Shown here piece after piece: positions 1-8,618 of a stretch of DNA of 64,000 bases. Location: assembly GCF_023518235.1 (NCBI RefSeq), contig NZ_CP090423.1, forward strand, positions 3,551,001-3,615,000, in the 5' to 3' direction. The stretch comes from Stenotrophomonas maltophilia (GTDB lineage: Bacteria; Pseudomonadota; Gammaproteobacteria; Xanthomonadales; Xanthomonadaceae). The position numbers were made by a program, and so were the translations under genes. How positions within the stretch are numbered: position 1 is the first letter of the stretch; each line of letters opens with the position of its first letter. A model generated the notes under the pieces. The model ran no database searches, was not told the origin of the DNA, and was given only the letters and a program-made list of their open reading frames with translations.

Positions 1-347
1 CCGAGCCGGCCGGTGCCGATGACACGGCGCGCTCGCTGGCCGCCGGCGAACGCCAGGGCGCATTCACTCCGGACACGATCTGCGACGGCCTGCGCACGCT
101 GATCGGTGCGCCCAACTTCGCGTTGCTGCGCGCTGCCGGTGCCGAGGTGATCGTGGTCGATGACGCGGCCACGATGGCCGCGATGCGCCTGCTGTGGGAG
201 GTCCTCAAGCAGGTGGTGGAGCCGTCTTCGGCCACCGTGCTGGCGGCGGTACTGGCGCAGCCGCAGCGCTTTGCGGGGCTGCGCGTGGGGCTGGTGTTGT
301 CCGGCGGCAATGTCGACCTGCCGGCACTGCGCTGGGGCCCGCCATGA
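1..347 (+). CDS. Threonine/serine dehydratase-like PLP enzyme, C-terminal part
   Basis: Only the last ~115 residues are inside the window; the reading frame is open from base 3. The protein belongs to the fold-type II PLP family (threonine ammonia-lyase, serine racemase and relatives). Seen directly: a stretch reading VEPSSATVLAAVL, which matches the small-domain conserved segment of that family, and the terminal LSGGNVDL motif that normally closes the catalytic domain. There is no ACT regulatory domain after it, so it would be a short catabolic-type or racemase-type enzyme rather than biosynthetic IlvA. The stop codon overlaps the next gene's start (ATGA), which suggests co-translation. The substrate cannot be decided from this fragment. 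Confidence 0.8.
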   Translation, partial: EPAGADDTARSLAAGERQGAFTPDTICDGLRTLIGAPNFALLRAAGAEVIVVDDAATMAAMRLLWEVLKQVVEPSSATVLAAVLAQPQRFAGLRVGLVLSGGNVDLPALRWGPP

Positions 348-976
348 GTCGCGACCGGCAGCGGCGGCGTACCGGCCTGCTGGGCTGGATCTGGCGGCTG
401 TTCGTGGTGCTGGTGATCTGGCTGCTGGGCGTGACCGCCTGGATCGTCTGGATCGGTGAGCGTGACCAGGCGGCCAAGGCCGACGCCATCATCGTGCTGG
501 GTGCCGCCGCCTATGACGCCAAGCCGTCACCGGTGTTCGAGGAGCGCATCCGCCATGGCCTGGATCTGTATGACGCCCGCTACGCGCCGCTGCTGATCTT
601 CACCGGTGGCTATGGCGGCACCGGTGCGCGCTTCTCCGAGTCGCAGGTGGCAAGGCGTTACGCGCTCAAGCATGGCGTGCCGGACGACGCGATCCTGATC
701 GAGACCGCCTCGCGCAACACCGTACAGAACCTGGTCGAGGCCAAGCGGCTGATGGACCAGCGCCATCTGCGCCGGGTGATCATCGTCAGCGACCCGTTGC
801 ACATGGCGCGCGCGCTGCGCCTGAGCAAGGCGCTGGGCATCGATGCGCTGGCCTCGTCCACGCCGAGCACGCGCTTCCGCAGTTTCCACACCAGCTGGCG
901 CTTCCTGGTGCAGGAAATCTACTTCTTCCACCGCGATCTGGTGCGCCCGCCGCTGAGCTCACCGGCCAATACCTGA
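344..976 (+). CDS. YdcF/DUF218 family membrane-anchored protein
   Basis: About 210 residues. The N-terminus is basic and followed by one strong hydrophobic segment (LFVVLVIWLLGVTAWIVWI), then a DUF218 domain with the family marks ADAIIVLG, FTGGYGG, SRNTVQNLVEA and IIVSDPLHMARA. Members of this family (SanA/YdcF/ElyC-like) act at the cell envelope. The biochemical role is poorly defined, and ElyC is linked to lipid-carrier and peptidoglycan metabolism. The start at 344 overlaps the upstream stop by four bases, so the two genes probably share a message. Later in-frame ATGs would remove the membrane segment. The gene converges with the biotin operon across a palindromic repeat cluster. Confidence 0.85.
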   Translation: MSRDRQRRRTGLLGWIWRLFVVLVIWLLGVTAWIVWIGERDQAAKADAIIVLGAAAYDAKPSPVFEERIRHGLDLYDARYAPLLIFTGGYGGTGARFSESQVARRYALKHGVPDDAILIETASRNTVQNLVEAKRLMDQRHLRRVIIVSDPLHMARALRLSKALGIDALASSTPSTRFRSFHTSWRFLVQEIYFFHRDLVRPPLSSPANT

Positions 977-999
977 GGGCCGGAGCCTAGCTGAGCTGG

Positions 1000-1124
1000 G
1001 TGCCGACCAAGGTCGGCATCTACCAGAGCGATTCGCGTTCGGCGTGGCATGCGGTAGTGCCGGCCGCTGGCCGGCAGATGCCCACCATGGAAACGTGAGG
1101 TTGCCGGCCAGCGGCCGGCACTAC
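1000..1124. repeat. Three SMAG-type (GTAG) REP palindromes
   Basis: Three ~24-bp imperfect palindromes each end in GTAG: 1000-1023 (minus), 1054-1076 (plus) and 1102-1124 (minus). The last two have the same sequence in opposite orientation and could pair into one long hairpin. GTAG-headed palindromes are the SMAG repeats known from S. maltophilia. Here they fill the gap between convergent ydcF and bioC and may serve as the bidirectional transcript end. No other terminator is visible. Confidence 0.85.
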
Positions 1125-1131
1125 CAGGCCG

Positions 1132-2016
1132 TCAGGTCTGCTTGCGCCGGATCGGAATCGCCGACACCGGCACCGAGGCCACATCATGCCCGCCTTCGCG
1201 GATCGGCGCGCCAGGGTCCGGCGCCCAGGCGTGGGCGTAGATCACTTCCCAGCTGCTCGGCAGCTTGCCGTCGGCGCGACGCATCGGCTCGTACGCCGCT
1301 GCGGCGGCGGCGAAACGACCGCGCCCGGTCAGGGTATGGCGGCGGTCCACGCGGGCGTTGGTCGCGCCCATCGCGCGCAGCTCGCGCATCAGCGAAGGCA
1401 GGTCGTCGTAGGTCAGGGTGAACAGGTCTCGGTCCAGCACCGGGTCGCGGAAACCGGCCATCATCAGCGCGTCGCCAAACTGCGCGATCTGCGCGAATCG
1501 GCTCACGTGCGGGCGGTCATCGGCAGCGGCGAAGGCCTCATTGAGTTCGACCAGCGTTTCCGGGCCGAAGGTCGAGCACAGCAGCAGGCCACCGGGCTTG
1601 AGCACACGGCGGAAGCCGGCGAAAACGGCCGGCAGGTCGTCCACCCATTGCAGGCACAGGTTGCTGAAGATCACGTCCACGCTGTTGTCGGCCAGCGGCA
1701 GCGCAGTGGCGTCACCGCACAGGCGCTGGAGCGGCTTCCACCAGCCGGCCTGGCGCTTGGCCTGGTCCAGCATCGGCAGCGCCATGTCCAGGGCGATCAC
1801 CTGCGCCTTCGGCCAGCGCTTCTTCATCAGCGCACTGGCGTGACCGGTGCCGGCGCCGATGTCCAGCACCACCTCCGGCTTGCGTGCCTCCAGGTAGTCC
1901 AGCGATTCGATCAACCGCGACTGCACCTCGCGCTGCAGCGCCGCAGCGGCGTCGTAGCGGGTGGCGGCACGCGAGAACGCGCGGCGGACATGGCGTGCAT
2001 CGAAGTGGGACGGCAT
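1132..2016 (-). CDS. bioC: Malonyl-ACP O-methyltransferase BioC
   Basis: 294 residues. BioC methylates the free carboxyl of malonyl-ACP with S-adenosylmethionine, so that fatty acid synthesis can elongate it to pimeloyl-ACP methyl ester for biotin. Seen: the N-terminal HVRRAFSRAATRYDAAAALQ segment typical of BioC, SAM motif I as LDIGAGTGHASALM, then FSNLCLQWVDDLP and LKPGGLLLCSTFGP, the usual BioC post-motif signatures. It is the last gene of bioB-bioF-bioH-SDR-bioC and starts 12 bases after the SDR gene. Length is a little above E. coli BioC (~250) because of a longer C-terminal tail. Product is confident from both sequence and context. Confidence 0.95.
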   Translation of the reverse strand: MPSHFDARHVRRAFSRAATRYDAAAALQREVQSRLIESLDYLEARKPEVVLDIGAGTGHASALMKKRWPKAQVIALDMALPMLDQAKRQAGWWKPLQRLCGDATALPLADNSVDVIFSNLCLQWVDDLPAVFAGFRRVLKPGGLLLCSTFGPETLVELNEAFAAADDRPHVSRFAQIAQFGDALMMAGFRDPVLDRDLFTLTYDDLPSLMRELRAMGATNARVDRRHTLTGRGRFAAAAAAYEPMRRADGKLPSSWEVIYAHAWAPDPGAPIREGGHDVASVPVSAIPIRRKQT

Positions 2017-2028
2017 TGCGAAAGTCTC

Positions 2029-2808
2029 TCAGAACGTACCAGGGTAGGCGCCGCCGTCGATCAGCAGGTTCTGCCCGGTGAGGTAGCCGGCCTGCGCACT
2101 GCACAGGAAGGCGCAGGCGGCGCCGAATTCGTCCGGCGTGCCGAAGCGGCCGGCGGGAATCTGCTGGCGGCGGCGCTCGGCCACTTCACCCGCGTCGCCG
2201 CCCTTGCCCGCGCTGTGGGCGAAGTTGGCGCGCAGGCGGTCGGTGTCGAACTGGCCTGGCAACAGGTTGTTGATGGTGACGTTGTGGGCCACGGTGCGCC
2301 GCGACAGGCCGGCGACGAAGCCGGTCAGGCCGCTGCGCGCGCCGTTGGACAGCGCCAGGATATCGATCGGGGCCTTCACCGCCGAGGAGGTGATGTTGAC
2401 GATGCGGCCGAAGCCGCGCTCGATCATCGCGTCCACGGTGGCACGGATCAGGGCGATCGGCGCCAGCATGTTGGCGTCCAGCGCAGCGATCCAGTCGTCG
2501 CGCTCGAAGGTGCGGAAGTCACCCGGCGGCGGGCCACCGGCGTTGTTGACCAGGATGTCCACCTGCGGGCATGCAGCCAGTGCGGTGGCGCGCCCGGCTT
2601 CAGTGGTGACGTCGGCGGCGACCGCGCGCACCTCGCCCGCACCGGGCAGCGCACGCAGTCCAGCGGCCGCTGCCTGCAGCGCGGCGTCGCCGCGGGCGAC
2701 GATCACCACGTTCACGCCCTCGCGCACCAGTGCACGCGCGCAGCCCAGGCCGAGCCCCTTGCTGGCGCCGCAGACCAGTGCCCAGCGGCCAGTGATACCC
2801 AGATCCAT
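2029..2808 (-). CDS. Atypical short-chain dehydrogenase/reductase inside the biotin operon
   Basis: 259 residues of the SDR Rossmann family. Cofactor motif CGASKGLG and the structural NNAG motif are intact, and the C-terminus has the typical TGQNLLIDGG. The active site is not canonical. Aligned with FabG, the catalytic Ser is kept (S141), but the Tyr and Lys of YxxxK are Ser154 and Arg158 (segment LSNGARSG). Either this is a divergent SDR subfamily with other catalytic residues or it is not a normal reductase. It sits between bioH and bioC with short gaps (29 and 12 bp) and is surely co-transcribed. A role in pimeloyl chain handling is possible, but this is only inference from position. Confidence 0.8.
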   Translation of the reverse strand: MDLGITGRWALVCGASKGLGLGCARALVREGVNVVIVARGDAALQAAAAGLRALPGAGEVRAVAADVTTEAGRATALAACPQVDILVNNAGGPPPGDFRTFERDDWIAALDANMLAPIALIRATVDAMIERGFGRIVNITSSAVKAPIDILALSNGARSGLTGFVAGLSRRTVAHNVTINNLLPGQFDTDRLRANFAHSAGKGGDAGEVAERRRQQIPAGRFGTPDEFGAACAFLCSAQAGYLTGQNLLIDGGAYPGTF

Positions 2809-2837
2809 GCGTCAGTCCTGCCGAATTCGGAAGGCGC

Positions 2838-3617
2838 TCATTGTCCGCCATCGGCCGGTGACAGGCCGGCAACGAAGTGTTGCAGGGCGGCGGCCACCTC
2901 GTCGGCATGGCCGAGGAAGGGCGCGTGGCCGCCGTGGGCGATGGTCCGCGCCTGCGCGCCCGGGGTAAGCGCCGCAGCGGCCTGCATCGCCGCCGGCGAC
3001 ACCAGGCGGTCACGCTGGCCGGCGATCCACAGGCTGGGCTTGCCCAGCGAGGGCAGCGCGCCGCGCAGATCAGTGCCTTCCAGCAGGCGCAGGCCTTCCA
3101 GCAAGGCGCGTTCGGTTGGCGCGCCGCGTTCGACCAGGCGCTGGCGCAGGGTGCGCAGCTCCTCGCGGGCATGCGCCGAGCCCATCACATCCAGCGCCAG
3201 GAAGCGTTCCAGGGTGCCGCCGAAGTCAGTGGCCAGCTCGCGCCCGAACTGCTCGAACACCGCCGGTTCCACCGCATGCGGCCAGTCCTCGCCGCGCACG
3301 AATCGCGGCGTGGCGGCGATCATCGCCAGCCCGCGCACCTTGGGCAGCGTCGCCGCGGCGTGCAGCGCGAACAGGCCACCCAGCGACCAGCCGCACCACA
3401 CCGCCGGCGGCGTGGCCGCAGCAATGGCGTTGACCACGAACGGCAGGCGCAGCGGCGTGGTGTCTTCGCGGCTGTGGCCGTGACCGGGCAGGTCGACACG
3501 ATGCAGGGTGAACTGATCCGCCAGGCGCTCCACCAGCGGCGCGAACACGCCACCCTGCAGGGCCCAGCCGTGGATCAGTACCAGGTCCGGCCCCTGGCCG
3601 GTCACTTCGATATGCAT
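2838..3617 (-). CDS. bioH: Pimeloyl-ACP methyl ester esterase BioH
   Basis: 259 residues, an alpha/beta hydrolase of BioH length. BioH removes the methyl ester that BioC installed, releasing pimeloyl-ACP for BioF. Seen: N-terminal GQGPDLVLIHGWALQGGVF (oxyanion region), DLPGHGHS, the nucleophile elbow GWSLGG, a late Asp in the IAGQRDRLV region and the catalytic His in HGGHAPFLGH. It lies 18 bases after bioF in the same direction. Together with bioC in the same operon it completes the BioC-BioH route, so the call is firm. Confidence 0.94.
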   Translation of the reverse strand: MHIEVTGQGPDLVLIHGWALQGGVFAPLVERLADQFTLHRVDLPGHGHSREDTTPLRLPFVVNAIAAATPPAVWCGWSLGGLFALHAAATLPKVRGLAMIAATPRFVRGEDWPHAVEPAVFEQFGRELATDFGGTLERFLALDVMGSAHAREELRTLRQRLVERGAPTERALLEGLRLLEGTDLRGALPSLGKPSLWIAGQRDRLVSPAAMQAAAALTPGAQARTIAHGGHAPFLGHADEVAAALQHFVAGLSPADGGQ

Positions 3618-3635
3618 GGGGGAACGACAGCAGAC

Positions 3636-4859
3636 TCAGGCAAAGGCGGGCAGCGGCGGCGGCGCGGCTTCGCGCATGGACAGGGCCACGCGGTCGCGCG
3701 CGCTGGCGATGGCTTCGACCAGGCCGCGCACCTGCTCCGGCGTGTGCAGCGCGGACAGGGTGACGCGCAGCCGTGCCTTGCCTTCCGGCACGGTCGGCGG
3801 GCGGATCGCACCGACCAGCCAGCCGGCCTGTTCCAGTGCGTGGGACATCGTCACGGCGGTGTGGTCATCGCCGCACAGCAGCGGCTGGATCGGCGTTTCC
3901 GAAGCCATCAGATCCAGCCCGTGGCGGCGCGCTTCACCGCGGAACAGGGCGATCAGGTCGGCCAGCTTGGAACGCCGCCAGTTGTCCCGGCGCGCCAGGC
4001 GCACCGCTTCCAGTGCAGCAGCGGCCATCGCCGGTGGCAGGGCGGTGGTGTAGACGTAGGGGCGAGCGGTCTCGGCCAGATGTTCGATCAGGTCGTCGCG
4101 GCCCAGCACCAGCGCGCCGGAACCGCCCAGCGCCTTGCCCAGCGTCACCAGCTGCAGCGGAACGTCGTCCACGCCCAGCCCGGCGGCGGCCACCGCGCCA
4201 CGGCCGTCGCCGACCACGCCCACACCGTGCGCATCGTCCACATAGAACAACGTCTGCTGCAGGCGTGCCACCAGCGACAGCGCACGCAACGGCGCGATGT
4301 CACCGTCCATGCTGAAAACACCATCGGTGGCCAGCATCGCCGCGCCCTCCGGCGCATGCTTGAGCTGGCGCATCGCCCCTTCCGCATCCAGGTGCGGATA
4401 GCGGCGCAGGCGTGCACCGGCCAGCCGCGTCGCATCGAGCAGGCTGGCGTGGTTGAGCTTGTCCTGCACGCACACGTCGTTCTCTTCGCTCAGCAGCGCC
4501 TGCTGCACCGCCAGGTTGGCGGCGAAGCCACTGCCGAACAGCAACGCACGCGGGTAGCCCAGCCACTCGGCCACTTCGCGCTCCAGCGCGTCGTGCATCG
4601 CGTGGTGGCCGCAGACCAGGTGCGAGGCACCGGCACCGGCGCCTTCGCGCGCGGCGGCATCCTGCAGTGCGTTGACCACGCTGAACTGCTGGGCCAGGCC
4701 CAGATAGTCGTTGCTGCAGAAGCCGGTCAGCCACTGGCCGTCCACTTCCAGGCGGACGCCATCACGGCGGCTGACCGTGCGCCGCGTGCGGCGTCGGCCT
4801 TGGGCATCGCGCAGGGCGCGTTGGGCGTGGAGGCGGGCGGTCAGGTCCGGGCGGGCCAT
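3636..4859 (-). CDS. bioF: 8-amino-7-oxononanoate synthase BioF
   Basis: 407 residues. This fold-type I PLP enzyme condenses pimeloyl-ACP with L-alanine to give 8-amino-7-oxononanoate. Seen: SNDYLGLA near the N-terminus, GSGFAANLA, the cofactor Asp/His region [10 protein letters not shown], and the Schiff-base lysine region [13 protein letters not shown]. The start at 4859 ([10 protein letters not shown]) was chosen because it gives the usual family N-terminus; the frame stays open upstream but that part has no homology-like features. It follows bioB after 67 bases and precedes bioH by 18. Confidence 0.95.
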   Translation of the reverse strand: MARPDLTARLHAQRALRDAQGRRRTRRTVSRRDGVRLEVDGQWLTGFCSNDYLGLAQQFSVVNALQDAAAREGAGAGASHLVCGHHAMHDALEREVAEWLGYPRALLFGSGFAANLAVQQALLSEENDVCVQDKLNHASLLDATRLAGARLRRYPHLDAEGAMRQLKHAPEGAAMLATDGVFSMDGDIAPLRALSLVARLQQTLFYVDDAHGVGVVGDGRGAVAAAGLGVDDVPLQLVTLGKALGGSGALVLGRDDLIEHLAETARPYVYTTALPPAMAAAALEAVRLARRDNWRRSKLADLIALFRGEARRHGLDLMASETPIQPLLCGDDHTAVTMSHALEQAGWLVGAIRPPTVPEGKARLRVTLSALHTPEQVRGLVEAIASARDRVALSMREAAPPPLPAFA

Positions 4860-4926
4860 GGCGGCTGAATGCGGCGACGGGGCGGCTAGGGTAGCGCGTT
4901 GCTGCCGCGCCTGCCTGTGCCGCGTC

Positions 4927-5970
4927 TCAGGCCGCGTGAGCGCAGCCGCAGCCGGGCGCATCGGCACTGATATCGGCATGCACGGTGCCGCCGTGGTCAT
5001 GCCCTTGGGCATCGACCTGCACCGCCATCGGCTGCAGCCCAAGCCGGGCGAACAGGCCAAGGTCGCGCTCGCTTTCCGGGTTGCCGGTGGTCAGCAGCTT
5101 GTCGCCGTAGAAGATCGAATTGGCCCCGGCCAGGAAGCACAGCGCCTGCAACTCGTCGCTCATCGCCTCGCGACCGGCCGACAGCCGCACCATCGCGCGC
5201 GGCATGGCGATGCGCGCAACGGCGATCATGCGCACGAACTCGAATGGATCCAGCTCGGCACTGCCATGCAGCGGCGTGCCTGCCACCTGCACCAGCTTGT
5301 TGATCGGCACCGAATCTGGATGTGCCGGCAGCGTGGCCAGCGCCAGCAGCAGCCCAACGCGCTGCGCGCGCGTTTCGCCCATGCCGACGATGCCGCCGCA
5401 GCAGGTCTTCAGGCCGGCATCGCGCACGTGTTCCAGCGTATCCAGGCGGTCCTGGTACTGGCGCGTGTGGATGATCGAATCGTAGTAGTCCGGCGCCGTA
5501 TCCAGATTGTGGTTGTAGTAGTCCAGCCCGGCGTCCTTCAGGGCGCGCGCCTGTTCGCCGCTGAGCATGCCCAGCGTGGCGCAGGTTTCCAGGCCCAGCG
5601 CCTTCACCCCGGCGATCATTGCCGCCACCTTCGGGATGTCGCGGTCCTTGGGCGAACGCCATGCGGCGCCCATGCAGAAGCGCGAGGCGCCGGCGGCCTT
5701 GGCCTGGCGCGCCTTGGCCAGCACAGCGTCGGTCTCCATCAGCTTCTGCGCGTTCACCCCTGTGCTGTAGCGCTGCGCCTGCGGGCAGTACGCGCAGTCT
5801 TCCGGACAGCCGCCGGTTTTCACCGACAGCAACGTGGAGACCTGTACCTGGGCCGGGTCGAAGTGCTCGCGATGGACCGCTGCGGCGCGGAACAGCAGCT
5901 CGGGGAACGGCAGCTCGAACAGCGACTGCAGTTCGTCGTGTTGCCAGTCGTGGCGGATGGCAACAGCCAT
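4927..5970 (-). CDS. bioB: Biotin synthase BioB (radical SAM)
   Basis: 347 residues. It inserts sulfur into dethiobiotin to make biotin. Seen: the radical-SAM cluster motif in [12 protein letters not shown] (CxxxCxxC) for the 4Fe-4S cluster, [13 protein letters not shown], the SAM/substrate motif region GGIVGMGE, and RLSAGRE with the arginine that ligates the 2Fe-2S cluster. The tail is Cys/His rich (GCGCAHAA). It is the first gene of the operon, and the BirA-type operator at 6028-6061 lies 58 bases upstream of its start. bioA and bioD are not in the window. Confidence 0.97.
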   Translation of the reverse strand: MAVAIRHDWQHDELQSLFELPFPELLFRAAAVHREHFDPAQVQVSTLLSVKTGGCPEDCAYCPQAQRYSTGVNAQKLMETDAVLAKARQAKAAGASRFCMGAAWRSPKDRDIPKVAAMIAGVKALGLETCATLGMLSGEQARALKDAGLDYYNHNLDTAPDYYDSIIHTRQYQDRLDTLEHVRDAGLKTCCGGIVGMGETRAQRVGLLLALATLPAHPDSVPINKLVQVAGTPLHGSAELDPFEFVRMIAVARIAMPRAMVRLSAGREAMSDELQALCFLAGANSIFYGDKLLTTGNPESERDLGLFARLGLQPMAVQVDAQGHDHGGTVHADISADAPGCGCAHAA

Positions 5971-6027
5971 GGCGGGACCTTGGGTACGAGTGGAGCGAGG
6001 GCGGCAGTGTGGGTGGCGGAGGATTTG

Positions 6028-6061
6028 CTGTCAACCTAAATGTTATTTCCATGGTTTACAG
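6028..6061 (-). promoter_or_regulatory. BirA-type biotin operator and likely bioB promoter
   Basis: An inverted repeat CTGTCAACC, 16 bases, GGTTTACAG. The right arm equals the classical BirA half-site GGTTTACA and the left arm differs from its complement by one base. Arm sequence and 16-base spacing fit the known bio operator. On the minus strand the left arm reads GGTTGACAG and so contains TTGACA, a perfect -35. A weak -10 (CACACT) follows 17 bases later, so bound BirA would block the promoter. The only biotin gene next to it is bioB. Confidence 0.8.
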
Positions 6062-6131
6062 AAATAAAGCCATTTCCGGCCCATCGCGGCGGGCGCTACC
6101 ATCGGCCGGAGCCACCTTCGGACAGCAGGGA

Positions 6132-7076
6132 ATGCAGACATTGCCGGTGCCAGGCAGGCGCAGATGGGCCGGGGTGATCACCGCGCTGCTGCTGTGTACG
6201 GGGTGGGCCGTGCAGGTCCACGCGGAAGGCCGCGCGCGCGGCGCCATTACCTACGCCTCCCCGCAGCAGGCGCTGGCCGCACTGCGTGCGCAGCCCTCGA
6301 TCAGCGAGCGGCAGGAGAACGACTGGATCGTGTTGTACGATCCGGCCGGGCCGGTGTTCTGGTCCGTGACCACGCCGGCCAATGGCTGGCATCCCTCGAT
6401 TGTCCGGCGCGAGCTGGTGGCCGAAGACGGTCAGGTGGCCATGCAGATGTCGGTGAAGTGCGGCGTCTCCACACCTGACTGTGATGCGCTGGCGCAGAGC
6501 TTCCAGGCGAGCGACGAGCGTCTGCGGCAGCGCGCCGACGTGCAGACGCAGGCCGCACAGTCGCTGGCAGCGGAGGATGCGTCGGACGAGCCCACGGCTG
6601 CGGAAATCGGCGAGAACGCCCGTATCCGCGAGGCGATCTTCAGTGGCGAGGCAGGTGGCCTGAAGCTCGCCGACTATCCGGTGGCGAAGGTCTACAGGGG
6701 GCCAGCCGCTGCGCTGGACATGAGTACGCGTGAAGCGCGCATGTTCAAGACACGGATGTCGGCGGCACTGAAGGACGGCAAGGTCGAGTTCGCGGGCGAG
6801 TACACCGTCGCCGGCTGGGGCTGCGGCACCAGTTGCTTCTCGCAGACCTTCATCAGCCTGCGCACCGGCAAGCCGCTGCCGCAGAGCCTGGGCGGGGAAC
6901 TCGGCCCGAACATCGTCAGGATCGATCCGCACAGCGCGCTGGTGGTGGCCGAAGGCAGCGAGTACGACAGCAACTACGACAGGACCGGTCACTACGCCTA
7001 CTTCTATGTGCTGGAAGGGCATACGTTGAAACTGCTGCGGAAAGTGGCGGTGCCGGAGACGCTGGGCGAGGACTGA
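6132..7076 (+). CDS. Secreted protein of unknown function
   Basis: About 314 residues from the ATG at 6132. The first ~35 residues look like a Sec signal peptide (basic start, then GVITALLLCTGWAVQVHA with an A-x-A-like cut site). I do not recognise the family. Visible features are two cysteine pairs (KCGVSTPDC around residue 115 and GCGTSC around residue 235), an acidic middle region, and a C-terminal half that looks like a beta-rich sensor-type domain ending in a TLKLLRKV strand. It is divergent from bioB, with the BirA operator lying between them, so co-regulation is conceivable. The neighbours give no functional hint. Confidence 0.6.
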   Translation: MQTLPVPGRRRWAGVITALLLCTGWAVQVHAEGRARGAITYASPQQALAALRAQPSISERQENDWIVLYDPAGPVFWSVTTPANGWHPSIVRRELVAEDGQVAMQMSVKCGVSTPDCDALAQSFQASDERLRQRADVQTQAAQSLAAEDASDEPTAAEIGENARIREAIFSGEAGGLKLADYPVAKVYRGPAAALDMSTREARMFKTRMSAALKDGKVEFAGEYTVAGWGCGTSCFSQTFISLRTGKPLPQSLGGELGPNIVRIDPHSALVVAEGSEYDSNYDRTGHYAYFYVLEGHTLKLLRKVAVPETLGED

Positions 7077-7181
7077 TTGTCCGTCGCGCTGCGGTGGGCG
7101 CTGCATTTCACCGCATTCTGCAAGGCCTTCAGCCACAGTAGCCGCTGTCCGCGTGCTCCGGCCGCGTCCAGACTGCCCAGC

Positions 7182-8504
7182 ATGACCGATCTCCATCGCC
7201 TTCGCGGCCGCATCACCGCGCTGGTCCTCAGCGAGGCCTGGCGCCGACGTGCCGCGTTGTGGGGCGGCGCCGTAGCCGTGGCACTGGTGGCGATCCTGTT
7301 CGCCAAGGCCAGCGACGCCGCCTTCCATCTGTTCCAGCGCATCACCGCGCACTCCCCGTGGTGGGCCCTGCTGCTCACGCCGGGCATCTTCGCGCTGCTG
7401 GCCTGGTTGACCGCAGGTGTGCTGAAACCAACCCGCGGCAGTGGCATTCCGCAGGTCATCGCCGCGCTGGACAAGCCGGATGAGTCATTCCGCAGCACCA
7501 ATCTCTCGCCTGCGGTCTCGGCCGGCAAGCTGCTGCTGACCTCGCTGTCGCTGCTGGGCGGCGCCTCGGTGGGCCGCGAAGGCCCGACCGTGCACGTGGG
7601 CGCCAGCCTGATGTATCTGTTCGGGCGCTGGTCCGGCTTCAAGGATCCGCGCGAGCTCTCGCACTTCCTGCTGGCCGGTGGCGCGGCCGGCATCGCTGCC
7701 GCGTTCAATACGCCGTTGGCCGGCATCGTGTTTGCCATCGAAGAACTCAGTGGCCGCTTCGAGCATCGCTTCTCCGGCACGCTGCTGACCGCGGTGATCG
7801 TCGGTGGCGTGGTGTCGTTGGGCCTGCTCGGCAACTACACCTACTTCGGCCATGTGAGCGCGCGCCTGCCGCTGGGCCAGGGCTGGCTGGCGATCCTGCT
7901 GTGTGGGGTGGTGGCGGGCCTGTTGGGTGGCCTGTTCGCACGCGCGGTGTTGGCCAGTGCGGCGGGTCGGCCGCGTTGGCTGGGCCAGCTGCGGCAGCGT
8001 CATCCGGTACTGCTGGCCGCTGGCTGCGGCCTGGTGGTGGTGCTGCTGGCGCTGGTGTTCGGCGAAGGGGCGTTCGGCACCGGCTACGAGCAGGCGCGCA
8101 GCCTGGTGCAGGGCCAGGCGCTGGTTGGCCACGAGTTCGGGCTGATGAAGCTGCTGGCCAATCTGGCGTCGTATGTGGCGGGCATTCCCGGTGGCCTGTT
8201 CTCGCCGGCGCTGGCGGTCGGCGCGGGACTGGGGCACAACCTCGCCGTGTTGATGCCCGGCGTGGACCCGCGCGCGTTCGTGCTGCTGGGCATGTGTGCG
8301 TACCTCACCGGCGTCACCCAGGCACCGCTGACCTCGGCGGTGATCTCGCTGGAACTGACCGACAGCGGCGATCTGCTGCTGCCGATCCTTGCCACGGTAC
8401 TGATTGCGCGCGGCGTATCCGGGCTGGTGTGCCGGGTGCCGATCTATCGCGGGTTGGCGGAGTTGCTGATGGTGCCGGCGGCAGCGCGCGAACGCGCCAG
8501 CTAG
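7182..8504 (+). CDS. ClC-family chloride channel / proton-chloride antiporter
   Basis: 440 residues from the ATG at 7182, with about ten hydrophobic helices. The three ion-path signatures are present: GSGIP at residues 86-90, GREGP at 131-135 (so the gating glutamate is kept), and GIPGGLFSP at about 334-342. There is no C-terminal CBS domain, as in short bacterial ClC proteins. Members move chloride across the inner membrane, often as 2Cl-/H+ exchangers in acid resistance. The earlier in-frame start at 7077 would add a hydrophilic, non-conserved leader and was not used. Confidence 0.92.
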   Translation: MTDLHRLRGRITALVLSEAWRRRAALWGGAVAVALVAILFAKASDAAFHLFQRITAHSPWWALLLTPGIFALLAWLTAGVLKPTRGSGIPQVIAALDKPDESFRSTNLSPAVSAGKLLLTSLSLLGGASVGREGPTVHVGASLMYLFGRWSGFKDPRELSHFLLAGGAAGIAAAFNTPLAGIVFAIEELSGRFEHRFSGTLLTAVIVGGVVSLGLLGNYTYFGHVSARLPLGQGWLAILLCGVVAGLLGGLFARAVLASAAGRPRWLGQLRQRHPVLLAAGCGLVVVLLALVFGEGAFGTGYEQARSLVQGQALVGHEFGLMKLLANLASYVAGIPGGLFSPALAVGAGLGHNLAVLMPGVDPRAFVLLGMCAYLTGVTQAPLTSAVISLELTDSGDLLLPILATVLIARGVSGLVCRVPIYRGLAELLMVPAAARERAS

Positions 8505-8618
8505 TCGCATCGAGGGAATGCTGACCCGGCGCGCACCGATGGCATGGGCAGCGAGGCCTGACAGCGGGATGCGGCGTCTGGCGATGGTTACGCGCGTGAT
8601 GCCATGGAAGGCTGGGCC

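Noticed and set aside
1186..3483. Long open frame on the plus strand opposite bioC, SDR and bioH
   Set aside because: It is antisense to three well-supported genes; the translation is Arg/Ala/Gln-rich with no domain, as is common opposite high-G+C genes.
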